DNA from: Negativicutes bacterium
Lineage (GTDB): Bacteria > Bacillota_C > Negativicutes > Sporomusales_B > JARLHX01
Reading direction: 5' to 3'
Length of the DNA stretch: 5,527 bases
Assembly (NCBI GenBank): GCA_031292035.1
Contig: JARLHX010000263.1
Span: forward strand, 1 to 5,527
Positions 4,879 to 5,527 of the stretch are shown piece after piece. Position 1 is the stretch's first letter. Every line of letters starts with the position of its first letter. The notes beneath the pieces are model-generated. The model saw only the letters and a list, made by a program, of their open reading frames with translations. It did no database searches and was not told where the DNA came from. The position numbers and the translations under genes are program-made.

Positions 4879-4902
4879 ATGGCTGCCCGAAAGGGCGGCC
4901 AT
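4879..4902 (+). other. GAAA-tetraloop hairpin in leader RNA
   Basis: The arms ATGGCTGCCC (4879-4888) and GGGCGGCCAT (4893-4902) form 10 bp with one U-G wobble and a stable GNRA loop, GAAA. It lies just upstream of a second hairpin with a T-run. It could be part of an attenuator or an antitermination element, or just the first half of a tandem terminator. Confidence 0.6.
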
Positions 4903-4911
4903 TTGGATACC

Positions 4912-4937
4912 GAGGAGCCTTTAGCGGGCTCTTTTTT
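4912..4937 (+). terminator. Rho-independent terminator 25 bases before the next start codon
   Basis: Arms 4912-4919 (GAGGAGCC) and 4927-4934 (GGCTCTTT) pair with two wobbles around a 7-base loop; the five inner pairs are GAGCC with GGCTC. Six Ts follow directly (4932-4937). It ends only 25 bases before the ATG at 4963, too close for a separate promoter, so it probably controls entry into the following genes rather than simply ending the operon. Confidence 0.6.
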
Positions 4938-4949
4938 CATGTTCGAATT

Positions 4950-4956
4950 GGAGGGG
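4950..4956 (+). promoter_or_regulatory. Ribosome binding site deciding the ATG at 4963
   Basis: GGAGGGG lies 6 bases before the ATG at 4963. The in-frame ATG at 4879 forms the foot of a hairpin, has no ribosome site, and would run through the terminator, so it is rejected as the start. Confidence 0.75.
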
Positions 4957-4962
4957 ATTGTC

Positions 4963-5169
4963 ATGGGAACCGTCGACTGCAAACTGACTGATTGCGCCTA
5001 TTATTGCGATCACTGCATAGCCAGGAATATCCGGATTGCCGGCTGTGGCCAAGTCGAGTGCTATGAGCCGGTTTCGCGTTCGGCGGTGGTGCATGAGCCG
5101 GTTTCGAATCCAGGTTACGAGAAGAACGGCGGAAGGTGGAAAAGACGAATCACAGGGGTGCTGAAATAG
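4963..5169 (+). CDS. DUF1540-like small cysteine-rich protein
   Basis: 68 residues. Cysteines at 6, 11, 15, 18, 29 and 34 follow V-x-C-x(4)-C-x-YYC-x(2)-C-x-A-x(2)-I-x-I-x(2)-C, close to the DUF1540 layout (C-x(4)-C-x-Y, later C-x-A-x(2)-I-x-V/I and a last C). These are small, probably metal-binding proteins of unknown function, common in Clostridia and their prophages. The C-terminal third is basic (KRRITGVLK). The DNA for residues 34-48 contains the 14-base direct repeat ATGAGCCGGTTTCG at 5063-5076 and 5093-5106, exactly 30 bases apart, so EPVS occurs twice with ten codons between repeats. The DUF assignment is tentative; the cysteine count and start are secure. Confidence 0.65.
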   Translation: MGTVDCKLTDCAYYCDHCIARNIRIAGCGQVECYEPVSRSAVVHEPVSNPGYEKNGGRWKRRITGVLK

Positions 5170-5200
5170 CGGAGAAGCATCCAGTGGGGTTTGTACAATA

Positions 5201-5209
5201 GGGGAGGGG
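5201..5209 (+). promoter_or_regulatory. Ribosome binding site of second regulator
   Basis: GGGGAGGGG followed by TAAAGG precedes the TTG at 5216 by 6 bases. The leader is almost the same as that of the gene at 4318, supporting TTG as the start in both. Confidence 0.7.
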
Positions 5210-5215
5210 TAAAGG

Positions 5216-5527
5216 TTGATCGATTATATTGGACAGAACAAAATCGCGCAGAAATGGCTCTTGGAATATCCTGAACGCAAGCAGGCATACATGGAGCAAA
5301 AGAGTGAGTTCACGGTCTTATCTGTGCCCAGAATGACAGGGCTGCCTACCGGGACCGACGTTAGCATGCCAACACAGAACAAGGTGATGGCGCTCGACCG
5401 GTTGGAAGAGAGTCGTCTATGGCTCCAGGTGGTTGAGGATACCGAAAAGGTTCTGGGGGAAAAGAAGTTGGCGCTACTGGATGCGCGGCGATGGGTGGAG
5501 GAGCAACGAAGAGGCAACGCCGAGGTC
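5216..5527 (+). CDS. RinA/ArpU-like phage regulator, N-terminal part (3' end outside window)
   Basis: 104 codons are visible from the TTG at 5216, open to the right edge. The sequence has WLLEYPERKQAYMEQKSEF (about 14-32), a loop with GLPTGTDVSMPTQNKVMAL (about 41-59) and a helical stretch (RLEESRLWLQVVEDTEKVLGEKKLALLDARRW, about 61-92). This matches the N-terminal plan of RinA/ArpU-type phage regulators: a helix, a short polar loop with a P-T or D-x(3)-P-T, then a coiled coil that leads to a C-terminal sigma-region-4-like helix-turn-helix. That last domain is outside the window. It starts 46 bases after the DUF1540-like gene. With the gene at 4318 it makes two similar regulators close together, so one may control early-to-late transition and the other packaging genes, or one may be a modified copy. 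Confidence 0.6.
   Translation, partial: MIDYIGQNKIAQKWLLEYPERKQAYMEQKSEFTVLSVPRMTGLPTGTDVSMPTQNKVMALDRLEESRLWLQVVEDTEKVLGEKKLALLDARRWVEEQRRGNAEV

Noticed and set aside
4879..4962. N-terminal extension of the DUF1540-like protein from the ATG at 4879
   Set aside because: No ribosome site; the stretch is occupied by two hairpins and a T-run; the ATG at 4963 has a good GGAGGGG.
5098..5115. tRNA T-arm-like GGTTTCGAATCC
   Set aside because: It has one extra T, the flanking bases do not form the 5-bp stem, and no acceptor or anticodon arms are nearby; it is part of the coding direct repeat.
5224..5517. 97-codon minus-strand frame
   Set aside because: Antisense to the second regulator gene, which has a good ribosome site and family-like sequence; the minus-strand product is Ser/Arg-rich and unrecognisable.

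Overview
The window reads as the replication and early-regulatory part of a temperate phage (prophage) of a Gram-positive, Firmicutes-type host, most likely of the Clostridia/Peptococcaceae kind. The evidence is strong AGGAGG-type ribosome sites, repeated use of TTG and GTG starts, short gaps or ATGA/TAATG overlaps between genes, and every gene on the + strand in the usual phage order. The host group is inferred from protein families and signal style and is not proven.

Layout. Positions 1-1393 hold a two-gene recombination pair: the 3' end of a YqaJ-type exonuclease and a complete RecT single-strand annealing protein. Positions 1407-2038 hold three small cysteine-rich (probably zinc-binding) proteins, the last with a DUF6011 motif. 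The short reading frame that overlaps the first of these starts with the exact first nine residues typical of AbrB/SpoVT proteins and then loses all similarity, so it looks like a scar. Positions 2039-2435 carry no gene but look like a replication origin: a perfect DnaA box, then an array of about 26-bp iterons with dyad ends placed 22, 32 or 33 bp apart (multiples of about 11 bp), then an AT-rich ACAATACA-repeat stretch. Next come a winged-helix replication initiator (2436-3254) and, coupled to it, a DUF1064 nuclease (3254-3676).

Positions 3751-4254 encode a GC-rich J-domain protein. Positions 4318-4806 encode an ArpU/RinA/sigma-region-4-like phage regulator. A 156-bp leader follows (possible extended -10 promoter, 12-bp palindrome, GAAA-capped hairpin, rho-independent terminator), then a DUF1540-like cysteine-rich protein (4963-5169) and the 5' end of a second RinA/ArpU-like regulator (5216 to the window end).

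How it fits together (inference): the initiator probably binds the iterons just upstream of its own gene, opens the origin with host DnaA, and represses its own promoter. The exonuclease/RecT pair and the DUF1064 nuclease process recombination intermediates. The J-domain protein may recruit host DnaK. The two ArpU/RinA-like regulators probably switch on the packaging and structural genes expected just past the right edge. The terminator inside the leader suggests that this switch may involve attenuation or antitermination.
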